Source of the DNA: Straminergon stramineum
Taxonomy: Eukaryota; Streptophyta; Bryopsida; Hypnales; Calliergonaceae
Reading direction: 5' to 3'
Assembly: GCA_963920665.1 (NCBI GenBank)
Contig: OY987273.1
Span: 17,052,501 to 17,116,500, forward strand
DNA length: 64,000 nucleotides
The number at the start of each line of letters is the position of its first letter. Position 1 is the first letter of the stretch. Both the position numbers and the translations under genes were made by a program. Shown in pieces: positions 11,445 through 22,919 of the stretch. Below the pieces are notes generated by a model. It worked only from the letters and a program-made list of their open reading frames with translations, searched no databases and was not told the origin of the DNA.

Positions 11445-11791
11445 AGTGTATTAACTCTACTTCATGGTAGAACTTTCAATGTGCCACTTAGAGGCAATTA
11501 AAGAAGTCAGGGATTTCGAGATCAACCAACACAATTATTTTTGCTCCTCTTCCAATGCATAGGTGACGAATCTATTGCATCCACTTAATGAACGGCAATA
11601 AATAAATGATGAGGCCATTTCAGTTTCCCCAAGGTCTCAAACATGCAATAAATGAATACTTGGATGGCGGTGCATAATGGGCAGCTACCTCTGGCGGTGG
11701 ATTTTATCACTCAAATAAGATGAATAATTATCATACCTACCCTAATTAACGTATTGCTCACCCAAATTTAAATGCCCAAATGAAAGGGTAC

Positions 11792-11798
11792 TATATAA
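11792..11798 (+). promoter_or_regulatory. TATA box
   Basis: TATATAA in the context CTATATAAGG, 17 bp before the ATG at 11815. It is close to that ATG, so the true translation start may be a later ATG such as the one near 11884. Confidence 0.5.
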
Positions 11799-11814
11799 GG
11801 CCATTTGAATTTAG

Positions 11815-13094
11815 ATGCCTTCATTGATTCCAAAGTTCCATTGCCTCTCAACATCCCTCAACTCCTGGCCATATTCCACGAGGATGGCTTGTATTAGAGT
11901 GCATGGTCAAGATGCTCCGCTTGTGTTTCCCGTAGACGATGGACAATTAGCCAAGGTCATGAGTCACCTCCTATATGTATGTTTCAAATTTGTAGAGTCC
12001 TCCATCTACATTGAAGAAGAAAAGTTGTCTCAGTCAAGTGAATTGGTGCAATCCATTTCGGTTGTCAAGAGTCTAGATGGAGATGGCCATTACTGGTACC
12101 TAGCCCTAGGGAACTACAGGGCTTATGGACTTCCACTTTCCATGCTAGGGGTTTCAACAAAAATTTGGAGTCGACAGTCGAATAACTCCACAGTCGACAT
12201 GCCATATGTTGCACGCACGGTGTCACCCAGATCGCCTCGTGAGGGCTTCTTGCCGCTCCCTAAGAGTACAATTCTGAGGTCAATGAAGTTAGAGAAACTA
12301 GAATCCATCATAGAATTGTCGAGTGAATTGGAAGGTGAGTCATCTAACATGATGCTTGAAAAGCAACAATGTCCAATCTCTTTGGAGACGAGTGAAAAAA
12401 CCTACATCCACTCAAAACAGATCACCCCCTCCAATAGTCCAACCCCATCTCTATTGTCACGTCCTCAGGTGCATCCATCACCTACTCAACAAGTTAGCAT
12501 AATGGAGTGCTTAAAGAGATTGGTGATTGTGCAGCGTTCTCAGAATGAACTATCCAATATGGATATCAACGCCGTGAAGCACCACCATGTGCAATACTTG
12601 CCGACTCATTTCAACGAGGACATCATCTTCAAATTGCCCCCATGTTGATCTATGTCCTCCTCCTCAGCAGCTAAGAACCTCGAGGGAATGGATAGGCAGT
12701 ACGACAGACACCCGTGGTGTAAGCTGATGACCACGAACATTCACAATTCCTACAATCTCAAGTTCCATATGTCATACTACGCCAGACACCTTGCTTGTCA
12801 AAATCCAAACTGTGATTATGTAAAAAGGGCTTCCAAAATGAACAAAACAAAGTGGACCGGTTACACAATTTGTCCTTTTGCTAATGGGGGGAGTCCTCCC
12901 AAAGATTGTACTCTAGTATGCAAAGTTTGCAAGAGCCCCCCCCCTTGTACTTGAATACATGTGATGCTAGAATATACTACGTATATTGCAATCATGGTTG
13001 TTCCGGCGGACAGTTCGACAACTCGACGAACACGACGTCCAACACATCAAGTAGACCCTCTTGTGCGTCTAATAGAGTCAAACTTACCTTTGAC
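11815..13094 (+). pseudogene. MULE-like transposase N-terminus, truncated
   Basis: One frame runs from 11815 to 12954 with a single in-frame TGA (12646). It then shifts at a run of nine C's near 12937 and continues in another frame. The first 277 codons are unrecognised and Ser-rich. The conserved part reads HLACQNPNCDYVKR, then LVCKVCKSPP and, after the shift, CDARIYYVY. This C..C / C..C pattern is the zinc-binding region that I associate with the start of a MULE-type transposase family found in non-seed plants. The catalytic core and SWIM finger are absent: a GC-rich array begins about 100 bp later. A core of the same family lies at 32.3-35.4 kb. Confidence 0.5.
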
Positions 13095-13189
13095 TTTTAA
13101 AAAAAATTTTACCCTGCCCGTGAGGCCACCTAGATGCCATGTGGCAGACACGTGTCTTCCACGTAGCATCCTAAAGGGGCGCATGCGGG

Positions 13190-13690
13190 TGTGGGCGACC
13201 TCAGGTTTGGGCGACCACGGGTAGGGCGACTTCGGGTTCAGGCTGGTGGGCGACCACGGGTGTCGAGTACGTGGCAAGCTGCGAAGCAAAGACACGAAGT
13301 GAGAACCCAAAGAGAAGTAACGCCCCACAATTACCCGCGGTCGCCCCCAAAGACCTGCAGTCGCCTCCCAAGGGACCCGCACGCGCCCCCAAAGACCCAC
13401 AGTCGCCTCCCAAGGCACCCGCACGTGCCCCAAAGACCTGCAGTCGCCCCCCAAAGGACCTGCACGGGCCCCTGTAACCGCAGTCGCCCCCCAAAAGACC
13501 CGCACGCGCCCTTGTACCCGAGGTCGCCCCTCCCAGGACCCGCACGTGCCCCTAGACCCGTAGTCGCCTCCTCGAACTCGAATGCGCCCTACCAGACCCG
13601 TAGTTGCTCCCCAAGATCCGTGCGCGCCCCCTGGAGACCGCGGGTTCAACCGGTGATTGCCCACCCGCACGCACCCCATGACCAACTCTC
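13190..13690 (+). repeat. GC-rich short-unit array, type 1
   Basis: Degenerate tandem units of about 14-30 bp around ACCCGCRGTCGCCC, C-rich on the plus strand and dense in CpG. The array ends about 210 bp before the ATG of the plus-strand WCHI-RING gene and is followed by a TATA-like TATTTAT. Long proline/arginine-rich frames across it are artefacts of the repeat. Confidence 0.85.
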
Positions 13691-13708
13691 ACCCGCGCTC
13701 GCCCCATC

Positions 13709-13715
13709 TATTTAT
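13709..13715 (+). promoter_or_regulatory. TATA-like element
   Basis: TATTTAT right after the GC-rich array and 186 bp before the ATG at 13901. Supported by position only. Confidence 0.35.
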
Positions 13716-13900
13716 CCACTCGCCCAAGACCTTTTGGGCACCTTTCATTGAGGCTTCTTGTCTTGTATCCTTTAGTGGCTACATGCGTGAACCTTGACTA
13801 TTTACTATTTATTACATTCATCCACCCTTCTTACCTTAGTAGTTGTGGACCACCTAAACTCCCAAAAGAGTTTTTTGAGCCTTGGACATGACAATCATTG

Positions 13901-16392
13901 ATGGCCATTGGAGTTAACAATGCCAAGGCATTGCCTATCTCCGCTGCTGCACAGACCGCCGGGGCATTACGGAAGGCTGCCAAAGACAAACATCGCAAGC
14001 GTAGGGGCACTATTCATCAGAAGCGATTGCACGTGCTCAATAGTGAAGCCCACCTTGCTTTTAAGGGTTGGAATGAAGAACTAGAGCCTTGGACAATACA
14101 GACCTGTGAAGACTACATCGAGTGGTGCCACATCGGCAAGTTCTTTCCTTTATGGCATCATCATTATAATCAGCACACCAATAAGGCCAACTTGAAGTAC
14201 TGTGAGAATCCAACATTCCTTCAAAGATGCATTGAATTGTGGCAAGTCCTCTACAAAACCGCCTTTGTAGATAGGAACGAGGTCCCCCTCTTCCTTGCTA
14301 GAGGAGCATATGCTGAGGTCGCTCTAAATAAGGAGGTTGATTGGAGCACAATCAAGGGAAGTACGTATGTCACTCGTCTAGAGAGTGGTGTCATCCCAAA
14401 AGGAGTTTTAGCTTTTCCTGAGGGGGGACTCGGTCCTATTCGAAGTGCATACAAACGCAAACCCCTACCACTAAGGTTGACACTGAGGAGTCTGAAGAAG
14501 ATGATGACTCTGATGGTACGCGCATCCATAGGGTCATACGAATCGTGGAGCAATCTGTTTGCCCCAATGAGGTTCAAAATGAAGTTGTAGAAGGACCCGC
14601 GACATCCACGGGACAACGACCAAGGCAACCATCTAGAGTACGGCTTTCAACAACACGAGTGGGACCCGCATCGATTCCAACTATAGTTCCTAACCCATCA
14701 CTACCAACACAGCGCACAAATGACGTCTTCGACTTTGGGCCCGATGAGGACACGGCTATGGAAGAAACTAACCATGTTCCCATTTCTCCATCAACAATGG
14801 GCTCAAGCCATGACATTATGACTTTGGCAAAAGCTCTGGACCTCCTCAAGACCAAAGATGTTGAAATTTCTTCACTACAGAATGAAATGAGGAAATTGCG
14901 ATGTGAGTGTGAACAAAAAAGTACACTCATCTCTCAACAAACTACAAAACTGCAACGCCTCCGTGAGAAAGACCCTGACACTTTCACTTTGTCGGATATG
15001 GATGACGCCTTTGTTGAGCAGAACCTCCAAAATGTGGACAAGGTTGTGGGGGACCTTACCAACCATATCCTTCAGCGTTCTCCTCTTGCCAAGCACATTA
15101 GACACTCCCCCATCATTCCAAATACACTTCCTACTATTGTCACAAGATATACTACCAATGACACAATTGACCTCAATGGGACCCAAGACTCTCTTTCGTT
15201 TCCTGTGGTTCCATCAATTATTCAATTGGAGAAAGACCATGGACTTCAAGAAGAAAATAAGATGCTTCGAAGAAAGTTGGCTGAGTTGACTACCACATAC
15301 TACCATTAGAAGGTTGCCTGCATTCTCTCCGTGGATAGATCCCAACAAGTTGCGAAGGAGCTAGAGAAAGTTTCTAGAAACTTTGTTGCAAATGCTCCTA
15401 AACGTGAGAATGGACTGATGTCATGGGCATTGTTGGAGGACATGTTTCCCAATAACATGTGCATGGTGGAATTGCCACAAAAGGAGGTCATAGATTGGAG
15501 CAAAAATGGTTGGGACCACCAAAACCAAATGTCTAGCCACATAGAAGAGAAGAAACGAATGCTATTGTGGCCCAAGCCTGCACCTTTTGTTTTGGACCAT
15601 ACCAAATGCCCCATATGTCTTGAACAATTTGGCCCCGAAGGGGGTTGGGCACTAGGATCTTGTGCGCATGTATACCACCCCCAATGTCTCATCACACAAT
15701 GCTTGATTAGACGACGTTGTGTGATTTGTTCAGCACCATTCCATGATCGCCTATATACCATGTTCAACTTGACGACCTACATGCCTCCTTCTTGGGAACA
15801 CACACGTGATACTACGGCTGACACAACCTTGTGGGGCCGAGATTTGGTTTGGAGTTGGCAAGAAGGACAACATGATCAAGAAAAAGGACCTGCTAGCTCG
15901 CAATTGAATTGGGAAACAGACCCAGACGAAATTGCCAGAGTTACACCAAGGCTCATGGGAAAGGGGCCACAAAACGAAGGGAGGAGGGCATTCTTCTTCC
16001 AATGCCTTGGTGGATATTGGGACAAGACCTCCTCAACCTTCAAGTGGGGTCCTCATCCGCAACGACACCGTTGGAATTTAGAAGGAGAAAGGGTGGCTAA
16101 TCAAGATGATAGTGCCTCCCTAGAAGACTTGACTAGTATGGCTTACTTGGACTCTATGTACGGACCATATTACCAAAGTCAAGCACTTGACTACTTGTTG
16201 GAAGCACATTCTCCGCAAACAACAAGGACCCTCCAAGCTCTACAAGACTCCAACGTGTTGCAATCAATTTTGAAGGCAGACGGACCAGCTTCACGAACCC
16301 GTGCAAAGCGAAAGCTAGGGGTTGGGGAAGCATCGACCTACGAAGAAGGTGAAGGAAGTGGCTCTCAAAACAACCCAAATGTAATTGACTAG
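13901..16392 (+). pseudogene. WCHI-domain/RING-H2 protein, nearly intact
   Basis: About 830 codons. Order: basic start (KDKHRKRRG), the WCHI domain (EPWTIQTCEDYIEWCHI, then LQRCIELW, AYAEVALNKEVDWSTIK), an acidic linker, a leucine-rich coiled coil, a RING-H2 finger near 15607-15740, and a C-terminal region with RRAFFFQCLGGYWDK. The finger is C-x2-C-x14-C-x-H-x2-H-x2-C-x10-C-x2-C, all eight ligands present, so E3 ubiquitin ligase activity is plausible. Two lesions only: a one-base shift at a run of six G's (14422-14427) and an in-frame TAG after TTTYYH at 15307. Either could be a sequencing error, a small intron or readthrough. ATG 13901 is the first after the array and TATA-like element. The role is unknown; relatives lie at 17.6, 24.7, 54.8 and 62.9 kb. 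Confidence 0.6.
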
Positions 16393-17645
16393 ACATTCAT
16401 AGGAATCATGCAATTTAGCCTTACCTCCCATCATAATAGATGACAAGTAAGGGTTAGGTTTTAGTTACACTATGTTTCTAGTTGTTTTGGCAAGTACGAT
16501 GGAGTGGTTTAGGGTTTGCTTCTTTCATTCCACTTCTACGACTTCCTAGCATACCTATGTACGGCAATTCCATATGGCATTGATTTTTATTTAATACTAC
16601 CTTTTTTTCCTCTCTACCAAAGCACCAATTTCAGAAATCATATCGAGAATGACCTTTTCCTGTTCTTCCCAAAATAGTTTGTATGAATCAAATCAACAAA
16701 GCTCTTAAAGTTTAACTTTTCAAATTAATTTCACTTGCATTGAGAAGAAAACTAGGTCACTACTCACTAGAGTGGAGCATCATTGTCCAATTGGATATTT
16801 CCTTTCATATTCTTTAAAATCGTGAGGTTCTAATTATACGAAGCTTTTCCTCTAAGCTTTCAAGATACTTGGCCAAAGAAGGAATAAAAGGGGTTCAAAT
16901 ACAACATGCCCCTTTTCGTGGATGTTGACTTGTTGACTTCACATTACCATACCTTCAAATGGTTCACCTTGTCCTTGGAGGTCAAAATTCTGATTCATAA
17001 AAAACATCAGTAGGCCAACTTACATATAAAACCTACCTAATTCCTCAATATCCATTGTAATTTTCTTCAAATTACGCTAAAGCTAGAATTCTAAAAAATC
17101 CTATATACAAGGAGGAACAATGCAGCAAATCACCCGAGACAAATAAGCTCAATAAATTTCCTCGATTAATATGGTATTTGGGGCATAATTGGTTTTTCGT
17201 TCTCCACTATTCATATGAAAATCATTAATACAAGTTGTACTGTAGATTTCATGACGACATTCTCACAAAATAGTGAAAATACTATGTCAACTTTTACAGT
17301 CAAGAATCAAGAACTTCCCATCAATCCCATGTTCCTATTCGATTGTAATTATGTGCAAGAATCCCATTCCATTCATCATACCATCACCTTCTCCCAAAAC
17401 ATGAGAGAGACATATTCATCCATATAGAAAAGTTGTAAGATCCCAAAATGGTGTGGCATTTTCTCCCTTCCATGCACATCACTAGTGTGCCCACACCAAT
17501 TTAACTATTCTAGTACACACATTGCTTCAAGACACCATATACATTGTTTTATCTCAAAACATTGCATTTCTTTATAACACTATGATAGGCAAAATACAAA
17601 ATAATCATGATGAAAGTATTTATCCTCATTGTATTCCTAGGTATT
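16393..17645. other. Convergent intergenic region
   Basis: AT-rich sequence between two convergent WCHI-family genes. I see only short random frames, so it should hold both 3' UTRs. Confidence 0.45.
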
Positions 17646-19118
17646 TTATTTTGTGTTGAAGTAGTCCTTCAAAATGGGCTCCGGACCCATTTGCTGTAAT
17701 TCTGCATCAGACTTCCCTATGCTAGCTCTATTCCACTTATACCAATGCGAAAAAAAACGACTTTCTGCCCTCAAACCTTCCAACTCCGATACCATCAATG
17801 GTAATCTTTGCTCATGGAACTTCACTAACTTCTCAAGCGTTGCTACTTCTCCAGCAACACTACCATATGTTGAGGAAGAAGCCAAAAGCTCTACTTTTGG
17901 AACGTGCTGGACGGCAGCCTCGTAATATTCTTTCTTCTTCTCTATTATTTGAAGTTCTAGGCTTCGCCTTTCATTCTCTGCCTGCTGACGTTTGCGGACA
18001 AGGGTTTCGAGTTTTGATTCCCATATCAAATAATGGTCCATTTTATGCACCTTCCCACTCTTCATTTCCTTCAAATAAAAATCGCGATTTCTTTTGAAGG
18101 AATGGAAGCCCTTGTCATTCTCTTCGATGACGTTCGTTATGGCCTTCAACCGTTGCTTCAACACCTCTACAAAAGTGGGATTCATTTCTTGCTCCTTCAA
18201 AGTTTTCAATTGCTCGTTCTTTGCACGCAATGCTAATTTTGCACTTTCTATTTTGGCAAGCAACATTGCCTCTTCATTTTCTGAATCGCTTCCTCCACCA
18301 CTCCCGTCACCCTCTCGCAAAACGGGGTCCACTCTCCTAGCCACCCCATCATCCATGCCTTCTTCATCCATATCTTGTACTATGATGGGCTCTTGAGCTG
18401 ATTGTCCACTTTGGTCGACTCCCACATCCACAGCCAGCCTAGATTCTTGTATGGCAACCTCCTCCTCATCGTTGTGGAAAGAATGTCCATCATATTCATG
18501 GGTGTGTAGATCAGAGCTAGAAGTCTCTGACCAAACCACGCTTTCATCGCGAACAAATGACTTCCCACGCTTCACCTTGGATAACATCTTCTTTACATCC
18601 ACAGGTTCATCTAGTGGTAAAATTTTTGCAGTCTCTGGAATGATCGCAATAGGGACCTCCTTCAATGTTGACCAATCCACCTCCTTCTTCAACACATATT
18701 CAGCATACACCATTCTCACAAGAAAGAAACAGAAATTGTCCTTTCGGTAAGTTGAGTCCTCCAAATACAAGTGCTTCCACACCTCACAACATCTAAGTAT
18801 GAAGCCCTCATCCTTGGAGTATGCAAGATTTACTTTGTTTTGCTTCAAATGCTCTTTGTGCCGACACAAGAGAAATAATTTGCTGATGTGGCACCAATCC
18901 ACGTATTTGCAAACGGTTTTGTAACTCCAAGGCTCAGGTTCATTTCTCCAACCTTTAAATGCCTTAATCTTTGGATGGATCAAAATGGCCACACGCTTCT
19001 TGTGAATTTTATCGGACCGTTTCCGACCCTTGTCGCGGATGAGCTTCATCTCTTGTCGTGTAAGGCGTTTGATTGTGGCAGGCGTCAATGGTGGGGGCTC
19101 ATTCTCCATAGTGCTCAA
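17646..19118 (-). CDS. WCHI-domain coiled-coil protein, intact
   Basis: An uninterrupted frame of 490 codons. Residues ~10-50 are basic (KRSDKIHKKRVAI). The WCHI domain follows (EPWSYKTVCKYVDWCHISK, FILRCCEVWKHLY, MVYAEYVLKKEVDWSTLK), then an acidic Ser-rich linker. A long coiled coil makes up the second half and ends KDYFNTK. There is no RING finger. The intact frame among so many broken genes suggests recent activity or constraint. The ATG at 19118 is preceded at 19.43-20.09 kb by a GC-rich array in the matching orientation. Its C-terminal part resembles that of the 24.7 kb gene (a RF-x-S-x8-N pattern around FFSHWYKWN). The biochemical role is unknown; a DNA- or protein-binding accessory of a transposon is one possibility. 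Confidence 0.65.
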   Translation of the reverse strand: MSTMENEPPPLTPATIKRLTRQEMKLIRDKGRKRSDKIHKKRVAILIHPKIKAFKGWRNEPEPWSYKTVCKYVDWCHISKLFLLCRHKEHLKQNKVNLAYSKDEGFILRCCEVWKHLYLEDSTYRKDNFCFFLVRMVYAEYVLKKEVDWSTLKEVPIAIIPETAKILPLDEPVDVKKMLSKVKRGKSFVRDESVVWSETSSSDLHTHEYDGHSFHNDEEEVAIQESRLAVDVGVDQSGQSAQEPIIVQDMDEEGMDDGVARRVDPVLREGDGSGGGSDSENEEAMLLAKIESAKLALRAKNEQLKTLKEQEMNPTFVEVLKQRLKAITNVIEENDKGFHSFKRNRDFYLKEMKSGKVHKMDHYLIWESKLETLVRKRQQAENERRSLELQIIEKKKEYYEAAVQHVPKVELLASSSTYGSVAGEVATLEKLVKFHEQRLPLMVSELEGLRAESRFFSHWYKWNRASIGKSDAELQQMGPEPILKDYFNTK

Positions 19119-19429
19119 TCTATACGATCAATTCTACTCGGATACTATGCCAAATATACCAAGCCTAAAACCGTGGTTGTCCAAACTTAAATCTATTACC
19201 TCGTGGTAATTCACATTTACAAATACATCAACATGAGCATTTACAATCACAATCAAGTTTCAAACAATTCGGTGTGATTTACAATCAATGGATGAAAGTG
19301 ACATGAGGAGACATAGATTATCCTCCTCACAACACCCACCTCCCCTCTCAAGCCTGCAATTAGCCACTTCCAGGTGGATAAAAGACAAGGCGCAAAAGGG
19401 AAAGATGGGAGACTGCGGGTTTAGGGTCT

Positions 19430-20090
19430 GATTTTGTACCCGCAGTCGCCTCAAGGCGAGCACGGCTCTGGATGGGGCGCGTGCGGGTCCAAGGGGGGGG
19501 GGGCGCGTGCAGGTCGGGAAGGCAACCGCGGGTCCAGGACCACCGCCAGCGACCGCGGCTGATGGCGACTGCGGGTCTGGGGGCCGACTGCGGGTACGGT
19601 GGGGCGACAACGGGTCTGGCACGACCGCNNNNNNNNNNNNNNNNNNNNNNNNNNNNNNNNNNNNNNNNNNNNNNNNNNNNNNNNNNNNNNNNNNNNNNNN
19701 NNNNNNNNNNNNNNNNNNNNNNNNNNNNNNNNNNNNNNNNNNNNNNNNNNNNNNNNNNNNNNNNNNNNNNNNNNNNNNNNNNNNNNNNNNNNNNNNNNNN
19801 NNNNNNNNNNNNNNNNNNNNNNNNNNNNAATGGCGACCCGCGGGTCTGGGCGGACCACTTAAGTACCCGAGGTCGCCTTGGGGCGTAGTGCGGGTCGGGC
19901 GCATGCGAAACGGGCGACCGCGGGTATGGAGCGACCGCGTGTATGGATGGCGACCGCGGGAGGGGCGACTGCGGGTTGGGGCGACCGCGGAGGGGGCGGT
20001 TGCGGGTTCCAGAGGTCCTCGGGGATGGAGGCAACCGTTCGCGTGGGGGTGACCGCTGGTCCTTGGCGACCGCGGGTACAAAAAGGATGG
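19430..20090 (-). repeat. GC-rich array, type 1, with assembly gap
   Basis: Same unit as the 13.2 kb array, but C-rich on the minus strand (plus strand reads GGCGACTGCGGGT). It thus faces the minus-strand WCHI gene whose ATG lies about 310 bp away. The central part is replaced by unknown bases. Confidence 0.85.
19629..19828. other. Assembly gap of 200 N
   Basis: Exactly 200 unknown bases inside the GC-rich array. The round length suggests a placeholder, so true array length is unknown. Protein frames crossing it mean nothing. Confidence 0.95.
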
Positions 20091-21091
20091 ACCATCCTAA
20101 ATAATAGCTAAAAGAAACCTTGATATGGGGTAGAAACATTGGCATTACAACTTCCCACTTCTATTTCGCTTGCTTTCGAATAAAATCATAAGACCACTAT
20201 GATATGGTCTAGAATGTGGAATGAGATTTTGACTTGTTTCTTTATGGTTCCAAATATATGTCTACAATGTTCACAAAGAAAAAAAAGGATGGGCCAAAAC
20301 GGAAAAAGGGAATCAAAAATATAAAAGTACGGGACATGATTGACTTCTATTGAAACAAAAAGGGAGAACTTGAAATACTTACATTCTACCTTTGCATAAT
20401 GATATTATAGAGGTTACTTTAGAAGTGTCCAAAGTCTTTTTCTAATTTCTTCAAGTTTGCTCTACAATGAACATGAATTCGGCTTTTTTACACGAACCCT
20501 AAACCCTTTTGGGGTGGAAGAGGTCATAAATGCAAACATTCATGTTGCAGAGCACATTGAAATGAAGTAATGAACAATAAATGAAGCATATGCACATCAA
20601 GTCAAAAGATTGTTATCCTTGATGAAGACATTGTTCAAACCATCAAGGGTGTTTGATTGCTATCATTTCTTTTTTTTGCATGCCAATCCTTCAAAATTGG
20701 TCACCCACAAAATACAAGAAATTTCTAAATGGGACAAATGGGACACCTTCGAAATCATCCTTCTTAGACGTTGTAAATTGTTAAGTTACAAATTATAGAT
20801 GCAGTCTGCGGAAGTAAACTTTCCAAGGAGGACCACCCCTTCTTACACTACAAAATTTACAAGATGATGAGATGCTCTTCTATCCTATATAGAGAGTTTC
20901 TATCATTTATGGACTCAAAATTAGCCACCCCATCATTTAAAGATGAAGAACTGTCACTGCAAATCCTTATACAATGTACAATTTCTTTGGCTAAGTATTC
21001 TATGGAGGACATCAATATGTTCTTGTAAAGCTATCCAAGGTTTACTTCAACTTTTCTATACAAAAAAATAATCTCTCTCCAAAGAGACAAA
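20091..21091. other. Intergenic, nothing recognised
   Basis: AT-rich sequence with no credible coding frame, between the gapped array and the foldback element. Confidence 0.4.
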
Positions 21092-21343
21092 ACGTCAAGT
21101 TTGGTCACTCCGATAGGTGAGCAAGAAACATCATTTGATTCCCAAGGTTTCGGAGATGTGCTATGAGGGTTGAGACGGTCAGTATTGAATTTCGTACGGA
21201 AATGTATGAGGTGCAAGGTTGCACCACATACATTTCCATCCGAAATTCAATACTGATTTCTTATAACTCTCATGGACCATCCCCTAGACCTTGCAAATCA
21301 AATCACCTTCCTCCCACATACCCATAAGGAACTAGCTTGACGT
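21092..21343. mobile_element. 252 bp foldback (MITE-like) hairpin
   Basis: A single inverted repeat centred at 21217.5. The outer ends are ACGTCAAG and CTTGACGT, and the inner stem includes AATGTATGAGGTGCAA with its near-perfect complement. Arms of 126 bp share the same centre at both ends, so few indels have accumulated. The inner ~40 bp pair almost perfectly. A transcript would form a long hairpin that could feed small RNA production. No target duplication was identified. Confidence 0.75.
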
Positions 21344-21460
21344 CTTTTTTTTTCTTTTTTGTCGGTTGGCTACAAGAACCAAACCAAATTGATCTCATTG
21401 GGGACCGAACCCGAGACCTCCACAAGAACAATGACTTCGAGGAAGCCAAAACCTTCATGC
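21344..21460 (-). mobile_element. Possible tRNA-derived SINE
   Basis: Read on the minus strand there is a pol III B-box-like GGGTTCGGTCCCC (about 21400-21414), an A-box-like TTTGGCTTCCTCG some 35 bp before it, and an A-rich tail (21344-21360) at the 3' end. That is the layout of a tRNA-derived SINE. Its tail abuts the end of the foldback element. Only one copy was seen here, so the call is weak. Confidence 0.35.
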
Positions 21461-21569
21461 ATCACTTGAAGATGCCTTGAAGACCCCAAGGTCCTAATGA
21501 AGTGACTTGTTCTTGGATGTTAAAAGTTGAACTCGTTATACTTATTAAAACTTCTTTGGATTGGAAGGC

Positions 21570-22410
21570 ATGCCCTCACCCGCGGTTGCCCCCCAATCCA
21601 CGAAATTGGGCTCGAAACCACCAAGACCTGAAGTCGCCCCCACCCGCGCTTGCCCATGACCTGAAGTCGCCCCCCACCCGCAGTCGCCCCCCCCCATCCA
21701 CCAAATTAGGCTCAAACCACCAAAACAGAAGCCCGCGCCCCCACCCGTAGTCGCCCAGGACCTAAAGTTGCCCCCCCCCTCCGCCTAATTAGTCTAGAAA
21801 CCACCAAAACAGAAGACCGCGTTCCCACCCGCAGTCGCCCAGGACCTGAAGTCGCCCCCAACCTGCAGTCGCCCCTCCATCCACCAAATTGGGCTTGAAA
21901 CCACCAGGACCTGAACTCGCCCTCCACCCGCAGTCGCACCCCATTCCACCAAACTGCCCTCCACAACCACCAAGACCTGAAGCTGCCCCAACCCGCGGTC
22001 ACCTAGGACCTGAAGTCGCCCCCCCACCCGAGGTCGCCCCCAATCCCCCAAATTGGCCTCGAAACCACCAGGACATGAAGTCGCCCCCACCCGCGGTCGC
22101 CCAGGACCTGAACTCGCCCCCCACCCGCAATCGCCCCCAATCCACCAAATTGGCCTCGAAACCACCAGGACCTGAAGTCACCCCTACCCGCGGTCGCCCG
22201 AGACCTGAACTCGCCCCCCACCCACAGTCGCACCCCATTCCACCAAATTGGGCTCAACAACAACAAGCCAGAAATCCAACCCCCACCCGCAGTCGCCCTA
22301 TTCCACCGAATTGGGCTCAACAACAGCAAGCGAGAAGACCAAGCGCCTACCCGCAGTCGCCCAGGACCTAAAGTCGCCCCCTACCAGCAATCGCCTCTAT
22401 CTTAAAGTCA
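21570..22410 (+). repeat. GC-rich array, type 1, without an adjacent gene
   Basis: The longest array of the window. Units such as CCCACCCGCAGTCGCCC alternate with a longer spacer containing CCACCAAATTGG and AACCACCAGGACCTGAA, a higher-order unit of about 90-120 bp. It is C-rich on the plus strand. No transposon-like gene follows within 2 kb; telomere-like and AT-rich tandem repeats do. It may be the promoter relic of a lost element. Confidence 0.8.
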
Positions 22411-22597
22411 CGCCAGTCGAGAAACCAACGTAGCAGAAGATGTGAGCCATCTCCAACACTAATGAAGTCAGACTTAATTGCGTGCTTCATTGACTACAAC
22501 TGACCTGTCCTTCAATATTGGTAGCGAGTTAATACTACAAAATCAGTCTATAAATACAGAATTATAGTAAGACTAATTAGAAAAATTGAAGAGGGTT

Positions 22598-22653
22598 TTC
22601 CAAACCCTAAACCCTAACCCTATACCCTAAACCCTATACCCTAAACCCTATAG
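22598..22653 (+). repeat. Interstitial telomere-like repeat
   Basis: Several CCCTAAA and CCCTATA units in a row, the plant telomere motif with variants. The short length and surrounding sequence indicate an interstitial tract, not a chromosome end. Confidence 0.8.
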
Positions 22654-22919
22654 AAAAACCATGGACCTTCTCCATGTATGCCACCCCAAAAGTAATATAC
22701 TTCTATTTTTTAGGGTGGATAAAATGATAAACATATGTGATTTGCTTTTTATTATATGTCATAAAAAAGTTTGAACTCCTAAACCTTGCACTTGTAAGAT
22801 ATAAACCATTGAAGGTGTCATTTCCAAACTTTTTAATCTTCAATAAATTCAATATTCATTCACCCCTTCAAATGTGTTTTAAATCCCCTTGATGTATCAA
22901 GAGGAGGACCCTATTCAAA

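Noticed and set aside
13047..13751. Long proline/arginine- and glycine-rich open frames on both strands
   Set aside because: They are translations of the GC-rich tandem array; stop codons are rare in any frame of such sequence and no motif is conserved.
19260..20145. Overlapping long frames including a run of X
   Set aside because: They cross 200 unknown bases inside an array, so their length is meaningless.
21712..22371. Trp/Gly-rich frames of 79-160 codons
   Set aside because: Repeat translation of the array at 21.57-22.41 kb; present in several frames at once.
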